64,000 nt of DNA from Vanessa cardui (GCF_905220365.1 NC_061127.1:7316001-7380000), one strand, 5' to 3'. Shown: positions 44,626 to 56,312, counted from the first letter of the stretch. Numbers and translations: made by a program. The notes: generated by a model not told the origin, from the sequence alone.

Positions 44626-45483
44626 AAAGCCAGAGTAATAATTATCTTTTAATTGTCTTTCGAAAGAATAACACACGTAAACGCTTAAAGTAAAACCGTT
44701 AATCTTTTATCAATCAATTTGGGCTGCAATTACATTCTCTATAAGCGTTTTCGCTAAAGTATTCGAAGAATTTATTCCATTGATGAATCGCTGGAATAAT
44801 AATATTAACACATATTCGTTTGTAGATTTAAACGTCTCTGGTTCACAATCAAAAACCACATTTTATTAAAAAAATTGATAGTAAATACTAATGTTACCTC
44901 CATTCCTTTTCTTGGAAATAGATTACGTTTCAAATAAAAATAAATTCACTTAGACCTAATAATATAATTAATATTACTATTCACACATTGTTTCATTCGA
45001 ACATAGAGGCAGCCTGCTTCAAATAATTTAATTAAACGACATTAATTAATTAGTAGCTCCATGTAATCAGTGAGTACAAATAATTTATTTACTCGTAAAA
45101 GGTATTTAATTATATACCTTTTTCAGGTAAAAAGGCCAACACAATAAATAAATATACCACAAAGAAACTGAGGCTTAGGTTGTGTTGTCGCGTAAATCGG
45201 AATCCGGAACGTGTAGAGCTGCTTTATGATTTAGGTGGTTGTGGTTTGCTTCAACCTTCAACATCTTCAGCGATTCAACTGACTTCTTCTGTCGGAATAA
45301 GATATTAACAAGAGTACTATTTTTTTGGTTGGCTTGTCAAATCGTGACCTTATAAAAGTAGTTCAAAAATTGACTTTTTCATTTTTAACTAAAAAAATCT
45401 GACATCGTACATAATTTTCAACGTACAACAATATACGTTCAATATAGCCTATATATACCAATATTTATTATTACATATTAAGT
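44626..45483. other. Unassigned AT-rich DNA
   Basis: A less AT-rich patch at 45165-45300 has no recognisable frame. Confidence 0.4.
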
Positions 45484-45660
45484 GACGGGCTGGTTCGTTT
45501 TTTGCCGAGAGGATCGGAATTGCGATTCAACGGGGATATGCTGCTAGCATTCTTGCCACTATTCCACGCGGTCATGATTTATACATTAACTAGTTTTAGT
45601 TCATATTTGTATATATTTAAATATTTAATGTTATTAATTCTTATGTTAATAATTTTTTGA
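45484..45660 (+). repeat. Re repeat: LINE C-terminal tail
   Basis: The best Re copy. The segment gcgattcaacgggga to cttgccact translates in frame as AIQRGYAASILAT, followed by non-coding AT-rich tail sequence. It resembles the C-terminus of an endonuclease/reverse-transcriptase polyprotein. 5'-truncated. Confidence 0.45.
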
Positions 45661-46431
45661 ATATATTTATTATTAATAACATTCCATTCAAATTATTCCA
45701 AAAATCTCGGAGAATGGTTCGGTACAGTATAAGTAACTGGCATGTAACTTCAACAGTACCTAAATTATATACAGGAAGAGAGAGCCACAATGTCGTTTCA
45801 AGCTTTACAAACTATCTAATTACGTACTAATATTAATCAGCCTCAGCGAAAAGCAGTCTTCATAAGTATTTGACAAGACAATTTATTTTAGATTAAAAAT
45901 GTTAAAGCATTTAATTTAATGCTCAGTAATTTTAAATACGTATTATGTTACAAGATTACGATTACGAAAATAGATATTTTCGTATTCGTGGTCTTTGTTC
46001 TCGTGTTAGACAACCCACGTTTGTATTTTAATGTATAATGTTTAAGTAGGAGGGCTATAAGCTTTGGGTTGTTTTTATATTCAAAGGATCATCCTCGATA
46101 ATATTAGATATTATATAATAGTTAAAAAATACTATTTTTAGAATTTCAGATACAAACGGATTGTATCTACCATCATCTTTGTGTCGGTTTTCGGATCGAA
46201 TATTTTTATTCTACGTGAGAATGATGTGCAAAATATCGAATATGCAGTGACTATATGATCCTTATTTAAATGCAAAGCTTTGAAATCGAGTCGCATGCTA
46301 TTTTAATTTTTAATCGTCGCAGTATGCCGATGGTGCATTTTTATATCTCGTACAATCTATGGACCATCTTCATAATTACCAATTTTTGTTTGAAAAATCA
46401 AAATGATTGTATATTTTTTATCAATCTGAGC
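45661..46431. other. Unassigned AT-rich DNA
   Basis: Nothing recognisable. Confidence 0.5.
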
Positions 46432-46708
46432 TGAGATGGCCCAGTGGTTAGAACGCGTGCATCTTAATCGATGATTTTGGATTCAAACCCATGCAAGCAC
46501 CACCATATATATATACGTGCTTAATTTGTGTTTATAATTCATCTCGTGATCGGCGGTGAAGGAAAATAATTTCATCGAAATTCTGCCACATGTGCATTCC
46601 ACCAACCCGCATTGGAACGGCGTGGTGGAATATGTTCCAAACCCTCTCCTTAATGGAAGAGGAGGTCTTAGCCCAGCAATGGTTAATTTACTGGCTGTTA
46701 CTTTACTT
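46432..46708 (+). mobile_element. S1 SINE, GTTACTTTACTT-tail subfamily
   Basis: A plus-strand S1 copy with head tgagatggcccagtggttag and tail ggctgttactttactt. A short middle part is missing after cggcggtgaagg. The B-box-like segment reads gattcaaaccc. Confidence 0.82.
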
Positions 46709-46917
46709 TTTTTATGTATAATGTCACTGCTTTGCCCGACATTTGACGTTCAATCAGAAAGTGAATAAGACAGATGCAACTCTGCCTAAGCGCTGGGAAA
46801 CTTAATAAAAAAGATATGATCGTCACTGAAAGGTGAATTTATATTGAAAAAAAAAATCTATTGTGAAAGAGTATTACGTTTTAGAAACCGTTAAGAAATT
46901 GTTTTGTTTTTTTTTTT

Positions 46918-47155
46918 TTTTTTTAATATTGGACAACATCACATAAAGTAGGTATTCTAATCCCAATGTAAGTAGCTAAAAGACTGATGTTATGGAAAAG
47001 CAGAAGTAACGACGGCACCACAAACACCCAGACCCAAGACGACATAGAAAACTAATGACAATCTACATCGAGTTGGCCCGGAATCGAACCCGGCAGCTCG
47101 CAGTGGCATACCCATGAAAACCGGTGTACACCCTACTCGACCACGGAGTTCGGTT
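46918..47155 (-). mobile_element. S3 tRNA-headed SINE
   Basis: A minus-strand S3 copy. The plus strand contains attggacaacatcacataa, acaaacacccagacccaaga, then the head: ggaatcgaacccgg (B-box region), cggtgtacaccctactcgac (A-box region) and cacggag. Confidence 0.78.
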
Positions 47156-47285
47156 TATCCTGCGCAAGATGACAAGACATGACGTTATTATAAAATATCA
47201 AAGGAACAAACATAAATATATCACATACTCCTCCCTGATTCTAAATTATGCATTTGCCATTAAAAGGCTTGGACCTTGGTGTACT

Positions 47286-47362
47286 CGTCCACTCACCAAC
47301 CCGCATTGGAAAATTGTGGTGGAATATGTTCCAAAACCTTCTCCTTAAAGGGAGAGGAGGTT
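47286..47362 (+). repeat. S1 fragment
   Basis: Contains caccaacccgcattgga, gtggtggaatatgttcc and ccttaaagggagaggagg. Both ends are lost; it is joined directly to an Re fragment. Confidence 0.65.
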
Positions 47363-47470
47363 GGTTGTTGGGAAAATGCTGCTAGCACTCTAGCTACCAT
47401 TTTCGCGGTCACGATTAATACAGTCACTATTATTAATTCTTATAGTTTCATTGGTCGCCCCCTCTATATC
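47363..47470 (+). repeat. Re repeat fragment
   Basis: Contains ggaaaatgctgctagcac, accattttcgcggtcacga and a worn tail, in the order seen at 45500-45600. Confidence 0.4.
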
Positions 47471-47935
47471 CATCTTCCTCATTCCTCCGCATAACATAAT
47501 TTAAATATTCGACCAAATGTATCAATTAACTATTATGACATCATCCTAACACTTTAAAAATTTGTGTTGTCGATTTATCGTCTAACAAAGGTAAAAGTTT
47601 ATTGTTAAAAATAACCATATAGTATATGATATAGTTAGTTTATAATATAGAACATATCTGTTAATCTATTTGTGTAGCAGAACCTTCAAAAAGGAACACT
47701 GTATGTTTGTTGTCAGCGGTGAGCCACAATTCACAAACTAAATTGCGGATACGAGTGCGCAAGATATGCGGGCAACCCGCGGGAAAGCTCAAAAGCGTCC
47801 CACTAAATGTATGAAACAATTAATTCTGAAATCCATATATCATTTGTGTAAACCACACATACGTATACGCTTGCATATGGTTCACATGTATCCTTAACGT
47901 TTGCTGAACTTTCTTTATATATACTAATATAATAT
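47471..47935. other. Unassigned AT-rich DNA
   Basis: Nothing recognisable. Confidence 0.5.
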
Positions 47936-48222
47936 AGAGTTGAGATAGCCTTGTGGTTGGAGTGTGTACTTCTTAACTTATCTTAACCGATGATTGCGGG
48001 TTCAAACCCAGGCAAGTACCACTGAACTTTCTAGTGTTAAATTTATGTTTATAATTCATCTCGAGCTCGTTGATGAAGGACGACATCGTCAGGAAACCCA
48101 CATGTGTCTTTCATGTTTCAACGAAATTCTGCCACATGTGAATCCACCAACTCGCATCAGAGCAGTGTGGTGGATTATGCTCCTCAAAGGAAAAGCCTTA
48201 GCTCAGCAGTGGGAAATATATA
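47936..48222 (+). mobile_element. S1 SINE, diverged
   Basis: A plus-strand S1 copy with a worn A-box region (agccttgtggttgg), a duplicated ttaacttatcttaacc, a good B-box region (gggttcaaaccc) and a body shortened near the 3' end. The open frame at 47994-48302 is this repeat, not a gene. Confidence 0.7.
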
Positions 48223-48269
48223 AAGATATAAAAAATGTATATACAAAGATTGTATACATAGACGTCATA

Positions 48270-48400
48270 TATTTGGTGGTAGTACTTAGTGCGCTCGTTT
48301 GAGTAGGTACCAAAAAAGTAGGTATAAGTTCTAGTGCTAAGGGACACTAGTCAGATGGCAAGGTTGGTGGTACAATGGTTGTATAAAAATGGTTAAATGT
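48270..48400 (+). repeat. Degraded S2 copy
   Basis: Contains ttggtggtagtacttagtgc, gagtaggtacc and caaggttggtgg, with the middle deleted. Confidence 0.5.
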
Positions 48401-48914
48401 CCTGTGGCGCCAATGAGGAGACAAATTTTCCGATCCACAAATCCTATAAATTAAATATCTGCATCTGCATTAAGATGTGATAATAGGTATTAAATCAGTT
48501 CTAAAAAATCTTAAACGATTATAAATGAAATGCTAGTCGATTAATAGCAAAATCTATAATTTTGGAGTAAGGCCTTCAAATTGTTACTGGGTAAGCCGGG
48601 TGAAAGATTTCGGCTTATTCACACTAGTACGCTATGGGTTTATGGATATACACGTCGGTGAGTTTATCTGATACATATTTGTCCAATATGTTTCATTCGC
48701 CTGCACGATATACATTTTACGTATCAAGACATAAAAAAGATAAGTATTTTTTATTCGATCTTGATGTCTTCGATCCTTAATATTTGTTAAACATATAGTT
48801 CTTTTGGTTGTACCATTATCTATAATCATAAGCTAAATTAATTTGAAATTAAATTTCTATAAAGAAATTTTACGGATAAGTATGTATAATTTTCAGTAGT
48901 AATATGAATAAGAA
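48401..48914. other. Unassigned AT-rich DNA
   Basis: Nothing recognisable. Confidence 0.5.
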
Positions 48915-49125
48915 TGTCTGTCTGTTGCCTATTCACGCTTAAACCTCTAAACCGATTTTTAATAATTTTTTTGTGAAGACAGTTTAATACCGTAGAATGG
49001 TCCATAGGCTCATATGTCCGGGAGGTAAAACTGGGGTTCACAGTTTGTGTGCTATAGGCACATTTTACAAATTTCTCGCGGAAAAATCCGCAGTATCAGC
49101 TAGTAACCTATCAAAGCTTCAATTT
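48915..49125 (-). repeat. Diverged dispersed repeat
   Basis: The start tgtctgtctgttgcc, then cttaaacctctaaaccgatt, is typical of the reversed 3' end of a common insect interspersed repeat family. I cannot fix its boundaries or class. Confidence 0.3.
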
Positions 49126-49193
49126 ATTTCACCGGAAATCAATCGGAGGCAACGAAGTGAAATTAATAACTCTATAAAATGAATAAAAGCGAG

Positions 49194-49205
49194 TGATGAA
49201 TTAAT
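49194..49205. repeat. Target-site duplication, left, of the RTE-like LINE
   Basis: tgatgaattaat, repeated at 49589-49600, where it merges with the GAT-rich tail. Confidence 0.8.
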
Positions 49206-49588
49206 GTTTAGCCTATGGAAAGGATTTCCAGCGTGCTATGGAAAGGGCTATGCTCGGCGTTTCTTTGAGGGATCGCATCAGAAATGAGGTTATCCGTCAA
49301 AGAACCAAAGTCATCGACATAGCCCACCGGATTAGTAAGCTGAAGTGGCAGTGGGCTGGTCATATTTGTCGTAGAACCGACAACCGTTGGGGAAAACGTG
49401 TTCTAGAGTGGAGACCGCGTCTCGGCAAACGTAGTGTAGGACGTCCTCAGGCACGGTGGAGTGACGATATACGCAAGGCGGCAGGCAGGAGCTGGATGCG
49501 AGTAGCCGGAGAAAGACCACAGTGGCGTGCACTGGGAGAGGCCTATGTCCAACAGTGGACAAAAATAGGCTGTTGATGATGATGATGA
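49206..49588 (+). mobile_element. RTE-like LINE, 5'-truncated 3' end
   Basis: The fragment holds the last part of a polyprotein and ends ggctgttgatgatgatg, a GAT-repeat tail typical of RTE LINEs. A 12-bp duplication flanks it. The segment 49528-49575 (cactgggagagg, caacagtgga, taggctgttg) is the one that resembles the S1 3' end. Confidence 0.82.
49208..49576 (+). pseudogene. RTE-like endonuclease/reverse transcriptase, C-terminal fragment
   Basis: An open frame begins at the truncation point and runs to the TGA at 49574-49576, giving about 122 residues. It starts near DFQRAMERAMLGVSLRD and continues with WAGHICRR, RWGKRVLEWRPR, GRPQARWSDDI and WRALGEAYVQQW, a pattern I recognise from the C-terminal region of insect RTE-type endonuclease/reverse-transcriptase proteins. 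The endonuclease and catalytic reverse-transcriptase motifs are upstream of the truncation and absent. It has no promoter and is a dead fragment, although the remaining frame is undamaged. Confidence 0.8.
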
Positions 49589-49600
49589 TGATGAATTAAT
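49589..49600. repeat. Target-site duplication, right, of the RTE-like LINE
   Basis: tgatgaattaat, partner of 49194-49205. Confidence 0.75.
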
Positions 49601-50167
49601 TGTTCTTTAAATAACCTTTGCCTTAACTTTTGACGTATTTTATTGAAATAAACATTTTTAACTAATTGTGTAAGATTAAGTTTTTTACTTTTTTTTATAG
49701 AATAGAAGTCTTAGAATATCACCATTTTTATTTTAATAAATGAAAGTGAATCTGTGAATTTTTTATACTGAATACATTCGTAAATTATTAATACAATTTT
49801 GATCATGCTTTAGTAAGGTATTCTACGTATGACAACGTAAAAAAAACGTATATTTGTTCTAAATATGAAGCTTTTAGAATATAATAAAATCCCGATAGCA
49901 AATAAAACAATGATTTCTGATTTAAATCGTTTTCATCAAAGTTGAGTTTCAATTAGGTTTAGTTTTTCGAATGCGTTTTTTTGTAAAGCGTCCCAACATA
50001 AGCGCAGTGTATTGGATTATGCTTCTGTTCGGGAGGGTTGCACGTGATGTCTGTGCTATTGTTGAATGCGACACAATTTATACAGTTACAGCGCTTGTTA
50101 AAGTTAAACCTGGTATGTAATATTCGATTTTATGGATTAATTTTCAACAAACGCTTGTATTTTTGAC
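49601..50167. other. Unassigned AT-rich DNA
   Basis: Nothing recognisable. Confidence 0.5.
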
Positions 50168-50320
50168 TCAGAATCAAAATATTATTCATTCAAGTAAGCT
50201 CATAGCATTTTTGAATCGACACGTTGTGTTGTGTTTAGTTAAATGTAGTACTACCCTCGGTTCAAAATTTAGATTCTTAATAGTATAACCGGCATGAAAA
50301 TCAGTAATTACTTTTTCCAA
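50168..50320 (+). repeat. Rc repeat, diverged
   Basis: attcaagtaagctcatagc, atttttgaatcgac, ctaccctcggttc and ataaccggcatgaaaatcag follow the order of Rc with many substitutions. Confidence 0.45.
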
Positions 50321-51584
50321 AACTTTAATTAGTTGGTATGCTAATAAAGTACAATTAAATTTATTTTTAAATACACAGCCGGCATAGAAAACAACTAATG
50401 CTAAGTCGTATCAATACGTCTATGTAAATAAAATACCCTTTTTATCAATGTTTTTATGACGTGAGCAATTTTTAATGAGCCAATTAAATGCTTATAAATT
50501 GCAAAAATATGAGGTATTTAGTTTTACTCTTTAGTTAAGAATTGACTAGTAAATTATTTAAGTTTTTGTCTCATGATTTATTTCAGACGTCATAAACGGT
50601 AAGTTACAGTATGTCATGTACGGTAAAAATGTATAGGAGTTTATAGCAAATTGTCTGTATTTGCAATGATATTTCTTTTCTCTATATTGTACGAGACAGG
50701 GCTTTCCTATCTCTTCTGAATTACAACGCAGCTGACACTGCAACTAGTTACTGCGCTAATGATTGCTGGTACGATCTTTGTGACAAATGTTTGTATAGAT
50801 TTTACGAGGTGATTTAATGTGATTTATATTGTTTTTATGAACGTTATATTTGAAAATAATAAATATACTGTTTAACAAAATATTTTATATAAAAGTGTAA
50901 AAATCTGTATAGTTGCCCTTAAGGTCTAAACAATTGATCTGATTCTAAATTCTTAATTAGAGAAGCCAGACACCTTTGTGACAATTATCTCGACTAAAAT
51001 AAAATTGAAATTGAAATATATTTCTGTGGTAGTAATTTTATGGATTAATTTATTAAAAAGAAAAACTTGTAAAAACGAACGTTATTTGATTATTAATTAA
51101 GTAAGGCGCTGTCATTATCTTTCATATGAAATACAGGATTTAATACAATTTTTATACATATATTAATTAGTGTTGTAATACTAATTTAATTGTAGTTGTT
51201 GGGTAACTAGCATAGCTAAATAAATTTTGTCTGTTATGTACGCACTAACAGTTTAAAACTCCAAACAGCCTCTAAGGTATCATAACAAGTAAAACTTCTC
51301 GAATCTTCTATATTTAGTTTGACAATAAACTAGAAAATTTTACTCATTTATGTATGAACGGGGCATAATTTCAAGTACCACACTTTGAGATTGTAATATT
51401 AAGCATTATATATATACATTGTTGGCGCGCATTTGGAAATTAACCTAAAATTGTATTTATAGAAGCACATCAAAATCGTAGACCTTGGGAGAGAAGAGAA
51501 GAGAGGCCTTGGAATCTTTGTCCATTAAAACACTGCTGCAGCCGCCTTCGGCAAAGATCAGAGAGGTTGTGAGATTTAAATAAA
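50321..51584. other. Unassigned AT-rich DNA
   Basis: No gene or named repeat. A less AT-rich patch near 51520-51575 (gctgcagccgccttcggca) may belong to the adjacent Rf-like repeat. Confidence 0.4.
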
Positions 51585-51700
51585 ACTAATTATAAGGGAT
51601 GAATCGCGTATATTAATTATTTTTAAACATCCCGACGTTTCGAGCACTTTGCAGTGTTCGTGGTCACGGGTAGACTGCAAACACTGCGAAAATTTAAGAC
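51585..51700 (+). repeat. Dispersed repeat with gacgtttcgagcactttg core
   Basis: Contains gggatgaatcgcgtatatt, catcccgacgtttcgagc and gttcgtggtcacgggtag. I recall this as a common insect interspersed repeat; its class is not evident here. A short hairpin (cact/agtg) sits in the middle. Confidence 0.35.
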
Positions 51701-52227
51701 AACATTAGGTTGAGAGATCCTTTCGATATAACGGTTCCATAGCTCTGTGGCCTTTTAATAGACAAGATTATTCCTTTTAATAGAATGGGCCATCTATGAC
51801 TAATTAATATGTCTTATACCATCAGTTCCCCACCAAAGATATACAATTGCTTTGTACGTTAGGTCCTAAATATTATGACTATATAGAGTATTACTATTTG
51901 TGGAAAAATATCTAATAAATAAGAGAGACCTAACCAATCCAACTTCTTAAATAAAGTTTTAACAACAAGTTAAATATTTAAGATAGAAGCAGTTGATATA
52001 AGAAGTTACAATGAATCAAAGATTTGTAGGACGATTAGAATAGAGCCTTATCATATGAACTCGATCAGTATTAATAAGAAAATTTTAATAGGGTGTAACA
52101 GTATGGTTGGGTCCTGCTTTCGAAACCTAAATATACGAAAGATGCTTTGCCTAAGGTACACGGAGGAGTCTGATAAATCGTTTCCAATATATTTCTTGGT
52201 CTGTTGAAGTTGAAGACATAAGCAATT
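51701..52227. other. Unassigned AT-rich DNA
   Basis: Nothing recognisable. Confidence 0.5.
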
Positions 52228-52480
52228 TTTTTTATTTTACTAACGTAAGGAAATGTTCAGTGATGAGGGAGCTTCACTGCCCATAGACTTCGGTACTGTA
52301 ACAAATATCAACTATTTTTCGACTCTCAATGCTACACCAACCATGGAAATAAAAATGTTATGTACCTTCTATCTGTAATTACACTGGACCATCCTCTCTT
52401 TACACCCGAACATAGCAGTGTAAAGTAACAGTTGCTTGACAATTTAAAAACAGGTGAACGAGTGGGCCTCTGGTGGATGA
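52228..52480 (-). repeat. Degraded S2 copy
   Basis: On the plus strand cttcactgcccatagac, gtaacaaatatcaactat, acaccaaccatgga, gttatgtacctt and aattacactgg follow the reverse complement of S2 across most of its length, with high divergence. Confidence 0.6.
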
Positions 52481-53307
52481 TACCGATGTTTTTTTAATCA
52501 ATTAATTTTAGGTCGCTTTTTAATATATAAAGTCATTAGCGACCACAGTAACATGACAATTCTTATATTAAATTATAAATATTAATTAATGTCAAAATGT
52601 TTAAGGTTCGGAATAACCTACGTCATTTAAAAATTCTTTTAACGTTTTAGGTACCTTAAATATTCTTTTTTCATTTTTGTAAGCCATATAATCGACTGAA
52701 AGATGGAAAATAGTCAGATTACCGATTTTGTTTTACAATAAAAGTGTAGAAAATATATCCTTAATAATAAAAAGGACTGGCAACATTGAAGGGACGCTTT
52801 GACCAGAACTGATCAAGGGGAGAAACGAGAAAAAAAAGCAACAATAGAAATATATTTGTCAAATGTATTATATAAATGAGAATTTTTCGTGAAAGCATAA
52901 GAAATCACATTTTGCTTTACAAATATAAAAAACAAATTAATATGAAAGTAAATATTAAAACAATAACTAAATATGAAATCATTTTGATGGGCTTTTGTAT
53001 TAAGTGCTTAGCTATTTTGTATTGTATGTGAATATAAAACAATGCAGAATTTGAAGTACAAAAATAGATTACTACTCTTATCTATTTTACATTGATTGGA
53101 GTCTAAACAAAATATTACGTAGATAGAATATAATGTTGGTAGTTATCTAATTTCTTAAACTATGAAATAAAATTATAGTTTATTTAGAAGGGGGGTACGG
53201 GTGATTTAATAATAGTCTGAGATATCAGGATCAAACTTGCAACTTTTACATTGTTAGGTTCAATATACCGCTGAACTTTAGAGAGATTTGAATTTACCTT
53301 TACGACG
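52481..53307. other. Unassigned AT-rich DNA
   Basis: Nothing recognisable. Confidence 0.5.
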
Positions 53308-53532
53308 ACCTCCGTGGTCGAGTGGTGTGTACACCGGTTTTCATGGGTACGCCACTCTGAGGTCCCGGGTTCGATTCCTGGCCGAGTCGATGTAGATTAC
53401 CATTAGTTTTCTATGTTGTCTTGGTGTTTGTGGTACCGTCGTTACTTCTGATTTCCATAACACAAGTGCTTTAGCTACTTACATTGGGATCAGAGTAATG
53501 TATGTGATGTTGTCTCATATTTATTTATTATT
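53308..53532 (+). mobile_element. S3 tRNA-headed SINE, best copy
   Basis: Head: acctccgtggtcgagtggt (A-box-like tggtcgagtgg), then gtcccgggttcgattcctgg (B-box-like ggttcgattcc, close to the tRNA consensus). Body: gttttctatgttgtcttgg, tggtaccgtcgttacttctg, acttacattggga. Tail: tgttgtctcatatttattta and a short TTA run. The head could still bind TFIIIC. No partner LINE for its tail is seen in this window. Confidence 0.85.
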
Positions 53533-53649
53533 ATTATTAATTATATTGTAAGAATATTTTATATTATCAATGAACTGTCATTAGCTTCACACCTTCAACA
53601 CGTAAAAAGCCAACGAGTTTAACACTAAACACATAAATTTTAAAAACCT

Positions 53650-53650
<1 letters not shown>

Positions 53651-53735
<85 letters not shown>
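53651..53735. repeat. (TA)n microsatellite
   Basis: An almost pure TA/AT array of about 85 bp. Confidence 0.95.
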
Positions 53736-53737
<2 letters not shown>

Positions 53738-53889
53738 TGTTTTTCTAGTGGTCGCCATCGCCTAATCAGCAATCAATTAACGTCAAATTACTTAGTCCAA
53801 GTTTGAACAGCATTTCTGAAACTGGAGGTAATTAGATTTTGGATAATAAATTAAAAACATAAGTTTAAAAAGTTAAAATTTAGTTTTTT

Positions 53890-54197
53890 TTTTATGGTAT
53901 AGGTTGGCGGACGAGCATATGGGCCACCTGATGGTAAGTGGTCACCATCATCCATAGACAATGACGCTGTAAGAAATATTAACTATTCCTTACATCGTCA
54001 ATGTAACACCAACCTTGGGAACTAAGATGTTATGTCCCTTGTGCCTGTAGTTCACTCAGCACATTACATACAGCACTGCAGCTCACTCACCCTTCAAACC
54101 GGAACACAACAATACTGAGTACTGTTATTTGGCGGTAGAATAACTAATGAGTGGGATGTACCTACCCAGACGGGCTTGCACAAAGCCCTACCACCAA
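53890..54197 (-). mobile_element. S2 SINE-like element with a small insertion
   Basis: A minus-strand S2 copy, well preserved, with about 25 extra bases in the middle (near cagcacattacatacagc). The plus strand ends gccctaccaccaag. T-runs on both sides make any target duplication ambiguous. Confidence 0.83.
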
Positions 54198-55029
54198 GTT
54201 TTTTTAATAAATATGTATGTATATTGATTTCCTTGTCGGTTATTTGAAATGAACATGTATAGATATTTACTCACGACGGCGCACCCCTCCACGGGAAATT
54301 ATCGTTCATTAGTATTAAGTGACGCCCGTGCTTACGAGATGCCTCAGTGTGCGTGAGACGATTAACAAGTAAGGACAGCAGAACAAATACAAATTAGATT
54401 TTATGATTACCTTTGTTTTTAAGTTTTATGTGGAGGGGTGCGCTATTGCTTGTGAATACATATGTACGACGTATGAGTAACTATATATTTAATTAATCAA
54501 AATAAAATATAAAAATAATTTTAAAAAAAAATCGATTATGAAACCAATAAGCCACAATAACAGCCACAATAAATGTGACAGTGAAAACAATTACAGCTAA
54601 ACCAATAAAATGAATTACAAAATACCTTTAAATCTTTAAATTTACTGGCAATATTAATATGAATAAATGATCGGCAGATAATAAAGATTTCAGGAAAAGT
54701 AGAATGGAAGCTTTAAGTTTATGAAGCGATTAATGATTGACGTGCAATTTTAATTCAAGCGTTCACAATAAACGTAATTCTCGTTCGATTTTAAAGTGCC
54801 ATTAAGTGCTTTTGAATTTAACGTTCAGATCAAATTCAATTACAGTTTAATTTACAGATATATATTTAAATATGGAATGCCTTCAATGACTTTCCGTTCG
54901 ATTTTCGAGTACTGTTTTCGTTATATTTTATTTAATAAGTAATTATTTTATAAACTTATTAAATATCTCATGAAATATTTAATAGCTTTTCAATTGGGTA
55001 TATTTGTGTTTCATTATACGAATCTATAT
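54198..55029. other. Unassigned AT-rich DNA
   Basis: Nothing recognisable. Confidence 0.5.
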
Positions 55030-55190
55030 TAGTATTTTAGATGCGAATGTTAATCTGTCTATCTATCGGTCTGTTACATCTTAATAGTCAAACGATTAAA
55101 CTTGATGAAATTTGCTAAGAGCCAGATGGAACCCCGTGAAGGGACATTTTTTATATTTAACAACCTAACCTCAGGTTGTTTGTGACTTTG
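55030..55190 (-). repeat. Diverged dispersed repeat
   Basis: gcgaatgttaatctgtctat and a later gatgaaatttgctaagagc resemble the reversed 3' part of common insect repeats of the Rb type. Too worn for a firm call. Confidence 0.3.
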
Positions 55191-55369
55191 ATTTTAAATT
55201 GTTCGTTTGAATAAAGATTTAATATTTTATTTTAACATCAAAAGTAGCAATAATTTTTTTATCAAAGCGTAGGTATTGGATTGGGGGAAAATATTTATAT
55301 ATTTTATAAGCGATTTGAAGATATTTTTTACCTTTGTTTATTTCCATTTGATTATAATCTATATTTAAT

Positions 55370-55550
55370 ATTATAAATGTGAAAGTAATTCTGTCTGCCT
55401 TTTGCTTTTCCACGACCAAACCGCTGAGCCGAATTTGATGAAATTTGTTATAAAGCAAACTTGAACACCAAGACAGGGCGTGGGCTATTTTGCCTGACCA
55501 ACAACAAACGATGCAAAATGCGAGCGAAGCCGCGGACGACTACTAGTATG
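55370..55550 (-). repeat. Rb repeat, inverted
   Basis: The plus strand runs from ttataaatgtgaaagtaatt through ccaaaccgctgagccg to gagcgaagccgcgg and actactagta, the reverse complement of the Rb copy at 20590. Confidence 0.55.
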
Positions 55551-55895
55551 TACACACAAGTGCCATTTCGTTTAGTAGCTTGCGGTAGGTGTAACATTTC
55601 GTAGGCAGTGATATAATTACATTGTTGTACAGTTTTTGGGACATATGATCAAAAATCTGTTGCAAGTATGACAGTCTTATCTTGATATCTTGAAAACAGG
55701 TATATAGTTGGAGAAATAACGCTTTCCAACCGAACTCTCCCCCATATTTGTTAATTGGCTAAAGATGTATGTGGTTTGGCGTTATCACGAGGAAAAACCT
55801 TTCAGTCGATCAATTCCGGGCGTTTTTCTCATGCTTGAATCTCATCAGATGTAGTAGTAGGTTTCCTGAGCGGTTAAAATTCATAATATTTGACG

Positions 55896-56130
55896 AGCTC
55901 CTTGGTCGAGTGGTAAGTACACCGGTTTTCACGGGTACGCAACTCCGAGGTCCAGGGTTTCCAGACCGAGTTGATGTAGATATTAGTTTTCTATAATGTC
56001 TTGGGTCTGGGTGTTTGTGGTACCGTCGATACTTCTGATTTTCCATAGCACAAGCGCTTTAGCTACTTACATTGGGATTCGAGTAATGTTGTCTCATATT
56101 TATTTATATTTATTTATAATAATCTAAGCC
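55896..56130 (+). mobile_element. S3 tRNA-headed SINE
   Basis: A plus-strand S3 copy: gctccttggtcgagtggt, gtacaccggttttcacggg, a worn B-box region (ccagggtttccag), then tggtaccgtcgatacttctg and attgggattcgag, and a TATTTATTTA-type tail. Confidence 0.75.
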
Positions 56131-56282
56131 CTTACAAATATACATGTCATTATCTTACTCCAAGTTAATCACTGTTCCTCCATAGACTATGGACTTTGAA
56201 TGCCATTCAATCGTGATAGTTTTCGCACGTTCTTGTTGCAGGTTATCCACATTTCATAACTAGTTATCAAACTTTAATTGAC

Positions 56283-56312
56283 CATTGAAAAGTGCTTGTA
56301 AAAGTCTACTAG
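56283..56312 (-). repeat. Rc fragment, inverted
   Basis: gaaaagtgcttgtaaaagtc is the near-exact reverse complement of the Rc core. It lies just upstream of the CR1 element. Confidence 0.5.

Noticed and set aside
47994..48302. 102-codon plus-strand frame
   Set aside because: It is an S1 SINE body read in frame.
53567..53758. Minus-strand open frame encoding a long Ile-Tyr repeat
   Set aside because: It is simply the (TA)n microsatellite read in frame.
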